5,736 bases of DNA, from the NCBI GenBank assembly GCA_003132905.1, contig PKZC01000436.1:1-5736 (forward strand), read 5' to 3'. This DNA comes from Bryobacterales bacterium (lineage in GTDB: Bacteria; Acidobacteriota; Terriglobia; Bryobacterales; Bryobacteraceae). Shown here piece after piece: positions 1-5,736 of the stretch (positions are counted from its first letter, which is position 1; each line of letters starts with the position of its first letter). Below the pieces are notes generated by a model. It worked only from the letters and a program-made list of their open reading frames with translations. It did not search any database and had not been told where the DNA came from. Both the position numbers and the translations under genes were made by a program.

Positions 1-749
1 TCGACCACCAGCGTGTTGCCTTCCCAATGGCCGCGCGCATCGCCCATGTAGGACTTGATGTTCGAGCTAATATGCGGACGCCCATCGAGCGGAATCACGC
101 GAGCATCGTGCGCCAGTTCATTCACCAGCACTACCCATCCCGGCCCCTGCGCGATCTGATAATTGGCGCTGTAATTGGCGGGCGTCATGGGAGGACCGGC
201 GTTAGTCGCTAGCAACCAACGCTCCTGCAAGCTGCGATTCTCGGGACCGTCAAACTCGTGCCCGCGTGCCGCAGCCGCGCGATCCGCTTGCCTTTTTTGC
301 GCTTCCGGAGTCAGCGGCGGAATTTTCCCATCCGGCGGATCGATGATCATCGATGTCCGCTTGCCTGTCTTCAAAACCGAATTGAAAACCGCATTGTACG
401 CGCCACTGACGTCTTGGGATTTATCCGCCGAGCGGGAATTGCGCCCGGGATTCAACCCTTTCTTCTCATCTGACGCGGCCACTTCCTCGTCGGTCAAGAA
501 TTCCTTGCCCGCATTCGCCGCGGAGCGCTCGAGCGGCACCTCCGTCGCCACGAACCAGGTACCCTGTAGATCCGGGTCGCCCCACGGTGTACGAGGCGGG
601 GTTCCCGCGTTCGCCACTCCTGTTGCTTTAGCACCCGCCGGTTTGGCGGTAGACGCCGGAGTCTGACCGCTGATTGAAACCGCTGCCAAGGACACCAGTC
701 CGAGAATGCCCGCTAGTGTACCCAGTGGTATTAGGTATCGGTCGCTCAT
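1..749 (-). CDS. Exported GHWEGNT-motif protein of unknown function, C-terminus cut by the window edge
   Basis: The visible 249 codons start at an ATG with a strong Shine-Dalgarno (GGAGG, 5 nt spacing) and run off the left edge, so the C-terminus is missing. Residues 1-28 look like a signal peptide: a hydrophobic stretch at about 5-26 ending in SISGQ. A low-complexity Ala/Thr/Pro linker follows (30-52), then RTPWGDPDLQGTW (53-65), PLER (72-75), LTDEEVA (85-91), RTSMIIDPPDGKIPPLTPEA (131-150), GPPMTP (185-190), HDARVIPLDGRPH (214-226) and GHWEGNTLVV (240-249). This motif series matches a family of secreted hypothetical proteins that I recall as very common in Acidobacteriota; its biochemical role is unknown. 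The shared HWEG(D/N)T element makes it a distant relative of the 326-aa protein encoded at 2235-1255. It is the third gene of an apparent operon, 23 nt after the DUF6152 gene. An in-frame GTG two codons upstream is less likely as the start because it overlaps the Shine-Dalgarno. The family call is from memory of its motifs. Confidence 0.9.
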   Translation of the reverse strand, partial: MSDRYLIPLGTLAGILGLVSLAAVSISGQTPASTAKPAGAKATGVANAGTPPRTPWGDPDLQGTWFVATEVPLERSAANAGKEFLTDEEVAASDEKKGLNPGRNSRSADKSQDVSGAYNAVFNSVLKTGKRTSMIIDPPDGKIPPLTPEAQKRQADRAAAARGHEFDGPENRSLQERWLLATNAGPPMTPANYSANYQIAQGPGWVVLVNELAHDARVIPLDGRPHISSNIKSYMGDARGHWEGNTLVV

Positions 750-754
750 CGCCA

Positions 755-759
755 CCTCC
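755..759 (-). promoter_or_regulatory. Strong Shine-Dalgarno (GGAGG) for the leftmost gene
   Basis: On the minus strand the bases read GGAGG, then TGGCG, then ATG. This is a near-consensus ribosome binding site at 5 nt spacing, lying in the 23-nt gap after the DUF6152 stop codon. It fixes the start of the downstream gene at 749 and rules out the in-frame GTG at 755, which lies inside the site. Confidence 0.75.
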
Positions 760-772
760 AGTCGCCGCCAGG

Positions 773-1240
773 CTACTTCACTGTATCCACACCAGGCCGC
801 TGCACTTCGTAGGGCGCCCCTGTGTTACCCGAAGATCCGAGGAACAGCTTCTGTCCATTCGGCAGCGTGAGGTCGCGGCCGTTTGCCCGGTGCGACCCGT
901 CCTTCGACTGATAGCCGTCGACTACAATCTTCTGCCCCGGCTTCAGCGTGTCCCTGGTGACGCCGCGCCTCAGCAAGATGTTCGGACTCCCGGCTTCGAT
1001 CGCCCAGTTCTCCACCGTGCCGTCGGGCATCTTCACGTCCACATGAATCCAGCTGTGGGGATTGATAAATTCGACCTTCGTAACGGTTGCGTCCGTGAAA
1101 TGGACCGGCTTGTTCGCGTCGAATTCTGCTGCAAACGCGTGATGTGCCGACAGCGGAGGCGCGGACAACAGTAAGGTCATGACGACAACAGCTCCAACAG
1201 TTAACTTGGCTCGCATAGGACTGAACTCCCGATTCTTCAT
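773..1240 (-). CDS. DUF6152 family secreted protein
   Basis: This 155-residue protein has a clear signal peptide: basic start, hydrophobic stretch at about 13-28, and predicted cleavage after PPLSA (28-32). The mature chain would then begin HHAFAAEFD (33-41), the hallmark N-terminus of DUF6152. Further family-like motifs are FINPHSWIHVDV (58-69), NWAIEAGSPNILLRRG (78-93), PGQKIVVDGY (101-110), SKDGSHRANGR (112-122) and LPNGQKLFLGSS (126-137). The function of the family is not known; the signal peptide places it outside the cytoplasm. I chose the ATG at 1240 because AAGGA lies 9 nt upstream. An earlier in-frame ATG at 1258 forms an ATGA overlap with the upstream stop codon but has no Shine-Dalgarno, and the frame continues open to about 1420 only by overlapping the upstream gene. 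An ATG at 1216 would leave a shorter but still usable signal peptide. The gene is the middle member of a tight three-gene operon, 14 nt after its predecessor. Confidence 0.92.
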   Translation of the reverse strand: MKNREFSPMRAKLTVGAVVVMTLLLSAPPLSAHHAFAAEFDANKPVHFTDATVTKVEFINPHSWIHVDVKMPDGTVENWAIEAGSPNILLRRGVTRDTLKPGQKIVVDGYQSKDGSHRANGRDLTLPNGQKLFLGSSGNTGAPYEVQRPGVDTVK

Positions 1241-1254
1241 TTCAAAACTTCCTT

Positions 1255-2235
1255 TCATTTCGCTGGTGGCGGGTTCCCCGACACGTAGCGCTCGTAGACA
1301 GCCTCGCCGGGCGGGATCTTGCGCGTGATGTCGACATTCATAGTGTTGCCCTCCCAGTGCTTGACGAGCTGCTGTTTCCGGAGGTGCCCGTACAAGGTCT
1401 CTTCCACCATCTCGACACACCGAAAATCCGCTAACTCGGCATTCGGCTCCAGACGGCGATAAATGGGCATACTGATCTTCCAGGCACGCGTGAATACCTG
1501 TGGGTCTTCAATGGTGGCTTCGTAGTGGATGACGTCCTTGCCAGCCGGAGTATACCGTTCCGTGACATGCAAGGCATCGCTATGAAAGTTCCCGGACCGG
1601 TCGAACCATGTCGCATCGGTGAAATTCGAAGCGCTGACCACCAGTGTGTCGCCCTCCCAGTGGCCCACCGAATATCCCATATACGCCACGTTAGGATACG
1701 GCTCCATTTTGTTGAGATGGATAGTGCGTTCGGCATTCGCGAATTCGAACACCATCATAATCTTGGTGCCACCCTGGATGATTTGAAATGGACGTGGCAT
1801 GTACATGGCGCGCGGCACACCAGGCTGGAAGCACTTGATCTCCGGGTCACGGTCCATCCAATGTTCCAGGTTTTCCTTCTTTCTCGCGGCCGCCCACGGC
1901 TTGTAAGGAATCTCTTCGCCCTCCACTATGCCGAGCCCTCCCGGAACCCAGCCGATGGCGCCAAGTCCAAGCACAGGCGCTGCGAGAACGACGGATCCTG
2001 GGAGCAGACCGGGCTGGGCAACCATCGGACGCGCCTGGTGAGTTTGAAGGTCCCAGTTCGCGGTGTTGTTGGCTTCCCAAATCCCGTTGAAGTCAGGTTT
2101 GCCGGCGACGCGGCCCGGAGAGTCCGAAACGGCGGCGGAGACTAGCGGCGCGTTTGGCGTGAAGAGCCAGAAAAGACCCGCTGTCACAGCGGCGGCCGAC
2201 AAAGCAATGGCACAGCTCTTGCCAAAATATCGCAT
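1255..2235 (-). CDS. Exported GHWEGDT-motif protein of unknown function, usual partner of DUF6152
   Basis: The 326-residue product has a signal peptide (hydrophobic 8-25; possible cleavage after LVSA, 31-34), so it is probably periplasmic or secreted. Visible blocks are GKPDFNGIWEANNTANWDLQ (45-64), a Gly/Pro-rich hydrophobic stretch (72-103), EGEEIPYKPWAAARKKEN (105-122), DPEIKCFQPGVPRAMYMP (130-147), GHWEGDTLVVSASNFTDATW (191-210), NFHSDALHVTERYTP (216-230) and YEATIEDPQVFTRAWKISMP (238-257). I recognise these as a secreted family frequent in Acidobacteriota and often next to DUF6152 genes; no enzymatic activity is known to me. Only two cysteines are visible (135 and 273). A second HWEGNT copy occurs near the C-terminus (293-298), about 100 residues after the first (192-197). 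The ATG at 2235 has only a weak ribosome binding site (GGGGA about 14 nt upstream). It is the first gene of the operon, after a 157-bp gap that could hold the promoter. Confidence 0.93.
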   Translation of the reverse strand: MRYFGKSCAIALSAAAVTAGLFWLFTPNAPLVSAAVSDSPGRVAGKPDFNGIWEANNTANWDLQTHQARPMVAQPGLLPGSVVLAAPVLGLGAIGWVPGGLGIVEGEEIPYKPWAAARKKENLEHWMDRDPEIKCFQPGVPRAMYMPRPFQIIQGGTKIMMVFEFANAERTIHLNKMEPYPNVAYMGYSVGHWEGDTLVVSASNFTDATWFDRSGNFHSDALHVTERYTPAGKDVIHYEATIEDPQVFTRAWKISMPIYRRLEPNAELADFRCVEMVEETLYGHLRKQQLVKHWEGNTMNVDITRKIPPGEAVYERYVSGNPPPAK

Positions 2236-2259
2236 AGGACTTTATGTCGTTCCCCAGAC

Positions 2260-2265
2260 AGTATA
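2260..2265 (-). promoter_or_regulatory. Candidate -10 element (TATACT) upstream of the secreted-protein operon
   Basis: The minus strand reads GGTATATACTG about 24 nt upstream of the ATG at 2235. TATACT is one mismatch from the sigma-70 -10 consensus, and its core GTATATAC is an 8-bp palindrome. At 16-18 nt spacing the -35 region reads around TCCTGG, a poor match. The promoter would therefore be weak, activator-dependent, or read by another sigma factor. The call rests on position and the -10 hexamer only. Confidence 0.25.
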
Positions 2266-2392
2266 TACCTGGTTCACGATGGCCAGGATGGCGAATGTAG
2301 TTAATCGGAACTGTACCAGCGAGTGCGAACCTCTACTTTGAGAAAGACATAGCGGGAAGCCGCCTAACGGAGGGTGCCGAGACCATATCAAT

Positions 2393-4303
2393 TCATGTTC
2401 GCTCCAGGCTCTTCTCCGGTATCACCAAATCGGTGCACATGAGCCGCAACACCTGAGCCGCGTCGAGCGGCAGCCCGACAATCCTGGCATCGCGGCCCGC
2501 ACCAAGGACCTCCGTGAGCAGGTCCTTCTTGAGGGCAATCCATCCGTCTGGCGTTTGGTAACTGACAAGGAAATGCCCTTCCTGCCGCCATGCCAGCAGT
2601 TGCTCCCGGTCATAAGGCTCAGCCTTGTGCGCCGCCACAATCTGCCTGTCCGAAGAGCCGAGGTACCGGGCCGGCAGTTCCGGAGTCGCCGACGCCTTCG
2701 AATCAGTCTCAGGGTCGTCCCCGGACACGATATACAGGCGCCCGGTTCTTGAACCGTCGCATGCCTCGGCATTTGAATCGCGCCGCCTGAACTCGCTCTC
2801 GATGCGGTCGTAAACGTCTTCAGCGAACTGTTGCGGGTAGTCGTACAACCTTTGTACTTCGCGGTCGATGTGTGGTAATTTCCGCCAGCCGTTCACCCAG
2901 GCGAGCTTTGCCGCGCTGGTGTCCCCATCGTTAAAGACATCTTCCAGGCTGAATCGCGTTTCTGCATCGGGCTGCAAGGCTTTGAGCGCCATGTGCTCGA
3001 TGAGATGGGATGGCAACCCGAATATAAATCCGTATGGAGAACAGCCGCCGTCAACCGGTCTGAAACGCGGGAAATCGTCACGCAACGACTTGATCAATCG
3101 GTCAATCAGTGCACCGTACTCTTTTAGCAGCTGCACATGTCGCAGTCCCAGGGGCGAATAAGTGACATGGCCCTCGCGAGCTTCCTCTTTTGCCTCCGGG
3201 GCGATGAAAACGTGCTCGATCATGCTGTAAGCGCTCAACAGGTCGACGCGATTCAGAAACAACTCGGGATCGGCAGCTATGCCCTGACAGATGGCGCCTG
3301 CCATGTCGAGCCGCATTCGCTCATCGCCGCTCTGCAATGCGCAGTCATAGGCCTTGAGCAGCGCCACGAGACCTTGAACCAGCAATGCGAAATCGAGCGC
3401 ATTGGAGGTGCGCGTGCGAAGAACGACGCTATGCTCGTTGACAGACACGCCATCCTTCGTGCAGTAGTAGCGAATCTGCGAGGTCAGATGCCCGCCAGGC
3501 ATTCGAACATGGGCTTTCTGGATTTCGAGCCCGTCCGCTTCCTGAAGCCTCTCTGTGACCTGCCGGGCGACCTCGAAATAGGGCGCCAACTCATCGGTAA
3601 TGAGGCTCTGCGCCAACGGAATCAACCAGCGCGCATCGCGCACGATCACGGGCTGATCGGCTGGTGAGCTTCTCCAGAGCTCATCGAGCACGCCTTGAAT
3701 TTCCGCGAGCCGCCCGCCGGCCTTCTCCTTCGCAAAGCCGCTCGGGCCCTCATCCCAGATCCGCATGCTCAGAAACTGGAGACACCGGAGTACATACAAG
3801 TTGAACAGCGTGTGCGCGTAATGCATGCGACCGTTGCGACCCGGCCACCGCGTCTGCTGCCAGCAATAAAAGCCGCGAATCATCATGTCCGCCGGATGGA
3901 TCAGGTCGTTATGCAGATCCTGAACCTGACGAGGTCTGAATCCCCCGGCCCAATGCGCTTCTTCCAGTTGGCCTCTGAGATGTTTTTGGCTTGCGGTGAC
4001 CGCAGTGCGTGCAAAGAAGCAATCCTCGAAATGGCGGGACAAAAGAGATTGGTCCTGCAGGTACCCGATCGGCTTTCGCTGGGCGTTCAGAACGGCCTCT
4101 ATGCTCTCGACGATATCTTCGCGATGCGTCAGAAACAGTCGCAGCAGCTCGACGTTTGCCTGAAACGGCACCTGACCAAACGGCTTCCCCGTCACGATGC
4201 GCCCCACGATGAATCTGCACCCATTCGAGAGAGAGTATAACGAGGGATTGAGCAAGATGGGGCGTGGGGAAGGCCAGGTGTACTGGTTTTGTATCGGCTC
4301 CAA
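2393..4303 (-). CDS. Uncharacterised 636-residue cytoplasmic protein
   Basis: I do not recognise this protein. It is a long, uninterrupted frame with sensible composition, no signal peptide and no membrane segment, so it is probably cytoplasmic and largely helical. Residues 40-510 look like one extended region. It includes a His/Trp-rich segment with LHNDLIHPADMM (130-141), FYCWQQTRWPGRNGRMHYAH (145-164) and LFNLYVLRCLQFLSMRIWDEG (about 166-186). Also visible are HLTSQIRYYCTKDG (272-285), SNALDFALLVQGLVALLKAY (300-319), SPYGFIFGLPSHLIEHMALK (422-441) and WVNGWRKLPHIDREVQRLYD (469-488). A polar linker (about 510-550) leads to a possible small C-terminal domain (about 551-632) with GHFLVSYQTPDGWIALKKDL (576-595). 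No Walker, helicase, nuclease or kinase motif is apparent. The frame opens at 4309 after a stop codon, and its first start is a TTG (4303) with AGGGG only 3 nt upstream. Alternatives are TTG 4255, GTG 4207 and GTG 4195. Codons 1-32 are about 72% GC at the third position, which favours the long form. It stands alone: about 800 bp separate it from the gene upstream and 157 bp from the gene downstream. Confidence 0.85.
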   Translation of the reverse strand: MEPIQNQYTWPSPRPILLNPSLYSLSNGCRFIVGRIVTGKPFGQVPFQANVELLRLFLTHREDIVESIEAVLNAQRKPIGYLQDQSLLSRHFEDCFFARTAVTASQKHLRGQLEEAHWAGGFRPRQVQDLHNDLIHPADMMIRGFYCWQQTRWPGRNGRMHYAHTLFNLYVLRCLQFLSMRIWDEGPSGFAKEKAGGRLAEIQGVLDELWRSSPADQPVIVRDARWLIPLAQSLITDELAPYFEVARQVTERLQEADGLEIQKAHVRMPGGHLTSQIRYYCTKDGVSVNEHSVVLRTRTSNALDFALLVQGLVALLKAYDCALQSGDERMRLDMAGAICQGIAADPELFLNRVDLLSAYSMIEHVFIAPEAKEEAREGHVTYSPLGLRHVQLLKEYGALIDRLIKSLRDDFPRFRPVDGGCSPYGFIFGLPSHLIEHMALKALQPDAETRFSLEDVFNDGDTSAAKLAWVNGWRKLPHIDREVQRLYDYPQQFAEDVYDRIESEFRRRDSNAEACDGSRTGRLYIVSGDDPETDSKASATPELPARYLGSSDRQIVAAHKAEPYDREQLLAWRQEGHFLVSYQTPDGWIALKKDLLTEVLGAGRDARIVGLPLDAAQVLRLMCTDLVIPEKSLERT

Positions 4304-4594
4304 TAACCCCTACAAGGCGCTCGGTGTTCCGCCCAACCATGTCGGGCCACACTTAACTGAATTGGCGATCGAAAGACCACTAGGGGGTTCACACCTGGCC
4401 AAGAACGGCGTTCGAGGAGTGTGCCCGGCGCCACCACCAGCGCGGCCCACTTCCTCGAAGCGGACTTCCGGCCCGCGATACCCAAATCCGACCTTTCTCC
4501 GAGTGGCGCGTTATCCGCCCGAAGGAAATTGGATCCAACTTCCCAGAATCGGACCATAGGGACGGGACCTCATCGCAGCGCGACAAGGAGATGC

Positions 4595-4618
4595 GAATGA
4601 TAGCGTCCTTTATCATTC
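4595..4618. repeat. Small inverted repeat (8-bp arms, 8-nt loop)
   Basis: GAATGATA at 4595-4602 is repeated inverted as TATCATTC at 4611-4618, around the loop GCGTCCTT. The arms are perfect and A+T-rich in a GC-rich setting. No T-run follows on either strand, so it does not look like a terminator; it could be an operator-like site. A match of this size is also compatible with chance. Confidence 0.35.
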
Positions 4619-4706
4619 ACTACTTGGATTGGCAAGCGGCGAGAGGTTTTGGGGGCACTTGCCCGAAATGGCGACTACGTCAACTTGGATTCCCAATCGT
4701 CGATCA

Positions 4707-4756
4707 CACGCCAGTGACACCAGTTTGGGTTCGAGTGCTTCGTCAGCCCTGGCGTG
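4707..4756. repeat. Short inverted repeat with 34-bp spacer
   Basis: CACGCCAG at 4707-4714 is the exact reverse complement of CTGGCGTG at 4749-4756. The arms are short and the spacer long, so this is weak and may be coincidental. It is recorded because the surrounding interval has no other explanation. Confidence 0.25.
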
Positions 4757-5093
4757 AACACGCCTGGTACACCGTCTCCAAACTAACCGGGCCATCGGCG
4801 AGACCTCGCTCCTAAGAAGCTTCTGCAAAGATCGCCGGGCCGGCTGGCAGAAATCTCGAAAGCGACGCTGCGAAGGCTTCTCGGCAGGGAGCTTCATCAT
4901 GTTTCTCCCACTGGGCCACCAACGGCACAGCTCGGCAATGCCGACTCGAACCCGTACGCACGTGAGCCGTTTGCAGTAACCAATCGAGTTGTGGGCGCAG
5001 AGAGGAATCCGCTTGCCTCCGGGCAGCAGGAACTTCTTGCAGCATTTCGTCAGCTTCTCAAGTATCGCTCGGATTCCGTTGCTGCGACGTATT

Positions 5094-5128
5094 TGGTAGT
5101 GCGCTAAATCTGATTTAGCGCACTACCA
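5094..5128. repeat. Perfect 35-bp palindrome just after the NrsF-like gene
   Basis: TGGTAGTGCGCTAAATC (5094-5110) is followed by one base and then its exact reverse complement (5112-5128). As RNA from either strand this makes a roughly 16-bp stem with a 3-nt loop. On the minus strand it begins five bases after the TAA of the NrsF-like gene, the expected place for a terminator. However, neither flank has a run of T: the minus strand continues AAATACG and the plus strand CGTGTTTAGG. It may be a hairpin that terminates or stabilises mRNA without a U-tract, a dispersed intergenic repeat unit, or two abutting inverted ends of a lost mobile element. A perfect match of this length is far beyond chance. 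Confidence 0.85.
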
Positions 5129-5133
5129 CGTGT

Positions 5134-5736
5134 TTAGGTCAGTTGATTGCGACGAAGACGCCCTGCTGAACGCCCAATAAGCGCTCCTACGGCAGTCGAA
5201 ATCACCAACACGCCGCCATGCCATACCAACAAGTGCGCGATTTCCTGCATATTGCAAGTGAACTGAAGCACGGTTACCGAGAGCAGTCCAGCGATCGCGC
5301 CTAAAGTAGCGCCTAGCGTTGTGAGATTGAGAAATGCGCCACGTCGGACCAATAGCCAAAACAAGATGGCAGCAGGAACCGCCAGTGCAAGCCCAGTCCG
5401 CAAACAACGCCAGCCCCGCTCGATAAAGGCTTCCGGCGTTTGCCATGGAAACAGGACTATAGTGCCGACCAGCAGACCAGCACCCAGAATCCCGACAGCG
5501 GCCCAGGCAGGAATCCTCTGCATGCTGCCGGGAGTCATCTGCCACGCCAGCGAACGGGATAGCAAAACAACACCGAGCGCGAGAACGGCACTGATACCGG
5601 CCAACTGGCCCGGACTCATCGCCTCGATGCCGAGAATGTTCATCATGCTGGTGACCGCTGCGGCCAAGAGCACGAAAACGATCAGCAATTGGGCGGCTCG
5701 CACTGAAGTGGATCGCAGTCGCGACACCGGCTTGAG
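5134..5736 (-). CDS. NrsF-like (DUF1109) membrane anti-sigma factor, N-terminus beyond the window
   Basis: The visible 200 residues form six hydrophobic helices at about 14-32, 44-60, 78-97, 113-130, 141-159 and 170-188, ending in a basic tail (RSAGRLRRNQLT). Features I associate with the NrsF family are the G-x2-C-x3-G pattern (GWRCLRTG, 108-115), LLVRRGA (128-134), the Gly/Ala-rich fifth helix, and C161 followed by H168 and the WHGG motif (172-175). Proteins of this family sit in the inner membrane and inhibit a partner ECF sigma factor until stress releases it; in the Caulobacter prototype conserved cysteines take part in sensing. A GTG at 5727 could be taken as the start, but the frame stays open to the edge and reads LKPVSRL there, resembling the L-x-PV motif near the N-terminus of this family. 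The true start is therefore probably outside. A sigma-70-family gene would be expected just upstream. The family call is by motif pattern from memory. Confidence 0.8.
   Translation of the reverse strand, partial: LKPVSRLRSTSVRAAQLLIVFVLLAAAVTSMMNILGIEAMSPGQLAGISAVLALGVVLLSRSLAWQMTPGSMQRIPAWAAVGILGAGLLVGTIVLFPWQTPEAFIERGWRCLRTGLALAVPAAILFWLLVRRGAFLNLTTLGATLGAIAGLLSVTVLQFTCNMQEIAHLLVWHGGVLVISTAVGALIGRSAGRLRRNQLT

Larger units (their letters stand above)
4304..5093. other. About 790 bp without a supportable gene
   Basis: No known protein, RNA gene or insertion-sequence terminus can be recognised here. Short open frames exist on both strands (for example plus 4197-4559 and 4591-4815; minus 4389-4616, 4613-4900 and 4812-5045). 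Their products are rich in Arg, Trp, Cys and Pro, lack convincing ribosome binding sites and overlap each other. The longest continuous frame without a stop runs on the minus strand from about 5115 to 4613, but has no ATG before 4900. Its upper part contains seven cysteines in about 65 residues, and its G+C by codon position (roughly 52, 52 and 68%) is an indecisive mix. Two short inverted repeats lie here (4595-4618 and 4707-4756). The segment may be regulatory leader for the 636-aa gene, decayed coding sequence, or simple spacer; the sequence alone does not decide. Confidence 0.6.

Noticed and set aside
175..1174. Plus-strand frames of 163 and 166 codons
   Set aside because: They are shadows of the recognised leftmost gene and the DUF6152 gene on the minus strand.
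1241..1420. N-terminal extension of the DUF6152 frame up to 1420
   Set aside because: It would overlap 166 bases of the upstream gene and bury the signal peptide in the middle of the protein. The ATG at 1240 has a Shine-Dalgarno and gives a normal signal peptide.
1525..2145. 206-codon plus-strand frame
   Set aside because: It is antisense to the recognised 326-aa exported protein, and its product (rich in His and Arg) has no family features.
2340..2392. Possible terminator after the 636-aa gene (GCGG-CTTC-CCGC)
   Set aside because: The stem has only four solid pairs and the following bases are merely T-containing, not a T-tract.
3137..4240. Two long plus-strand open frames (176 and 181 codons) opposite the 636-aa gene
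   Set aside because: They lie antisense to a longer, better-composed frame, show no recognisable motifs and have no clear ribosome binding sites. High G+C commonly leaves the opposite strand open.
4920..4990. tRNA-like GGTTCGAGTC on the minus strand
   Set aside because: It resembles a T-loop, but the bases around it do not form a 5-bp T-stem, and no acceptor or anticodon arms can be placed.
4812..5045. 77-codon minus-strand frame as a small gene
   Set aside because: It has an ATG but no Shine-Dalgarno, about half of its third positions are A or T, it matches no family I know, and it competes with another open frame on the same strand.

Overview
The window looks like moderately GC-rich bacterial chromosome, most likely from an acidobacterium (Solibacter/Bryobacter type) or a similar soil or metagenome lineage. 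This comes from recognising protein families common in those genomes: DUF6152, two secreted proteins with the GHWEG(D/N)T motif, and a NrsF-like anti-sigma factor. No rRNA, tRNA, CRISPR array or intact mobile element is visible. Every supported gene is on the minus strand, so transcription runs right to left.

Layout in transcription order. (1) 5736-5134: a six-helix inner-membrane protein of the NrsF (formerly DUF1109) type, whose N-terminus lies beyond the right edge. (2) 5128-5094: a perfect 17+1+17 bp palindrome starting five bases after that gene's stop codon. (3) About 790 bp (5093-4304) with no gene I can support. (4) 4303-2393: a 636-codon cytoplasmic protein of unknown function. (5) A 157-bp gap with a possible promoter. 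(6) A compact secreted-protein operon: a 326-aa exported protein (2235-1255), a 155-aa DUF6152 protein (1240-773), and a second GHWEG-motif exported protein (749 to beyond the left edge). The gaps between these last three genes are only 14 and 23 nt.

The operon genes all encode proteins with signal peptides. The first and last are divergent relatives that flank the small DUF6152 protein, which suggests one extracytoplasmic function whose chemistry is not known. The NrsF-like protein probably restrains an ECF sigma factor encoded just outside the window. Nothing in the sequence links that system directly to the secreted operon.

The least explained parts are the 636-aa protein, the perfect palindrome, and the nearly empty 790 bp between them. 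I found no evidence of a defence, phage or other accessory system. The two edge genes are incomplete, and their true extents cannot be judged here.
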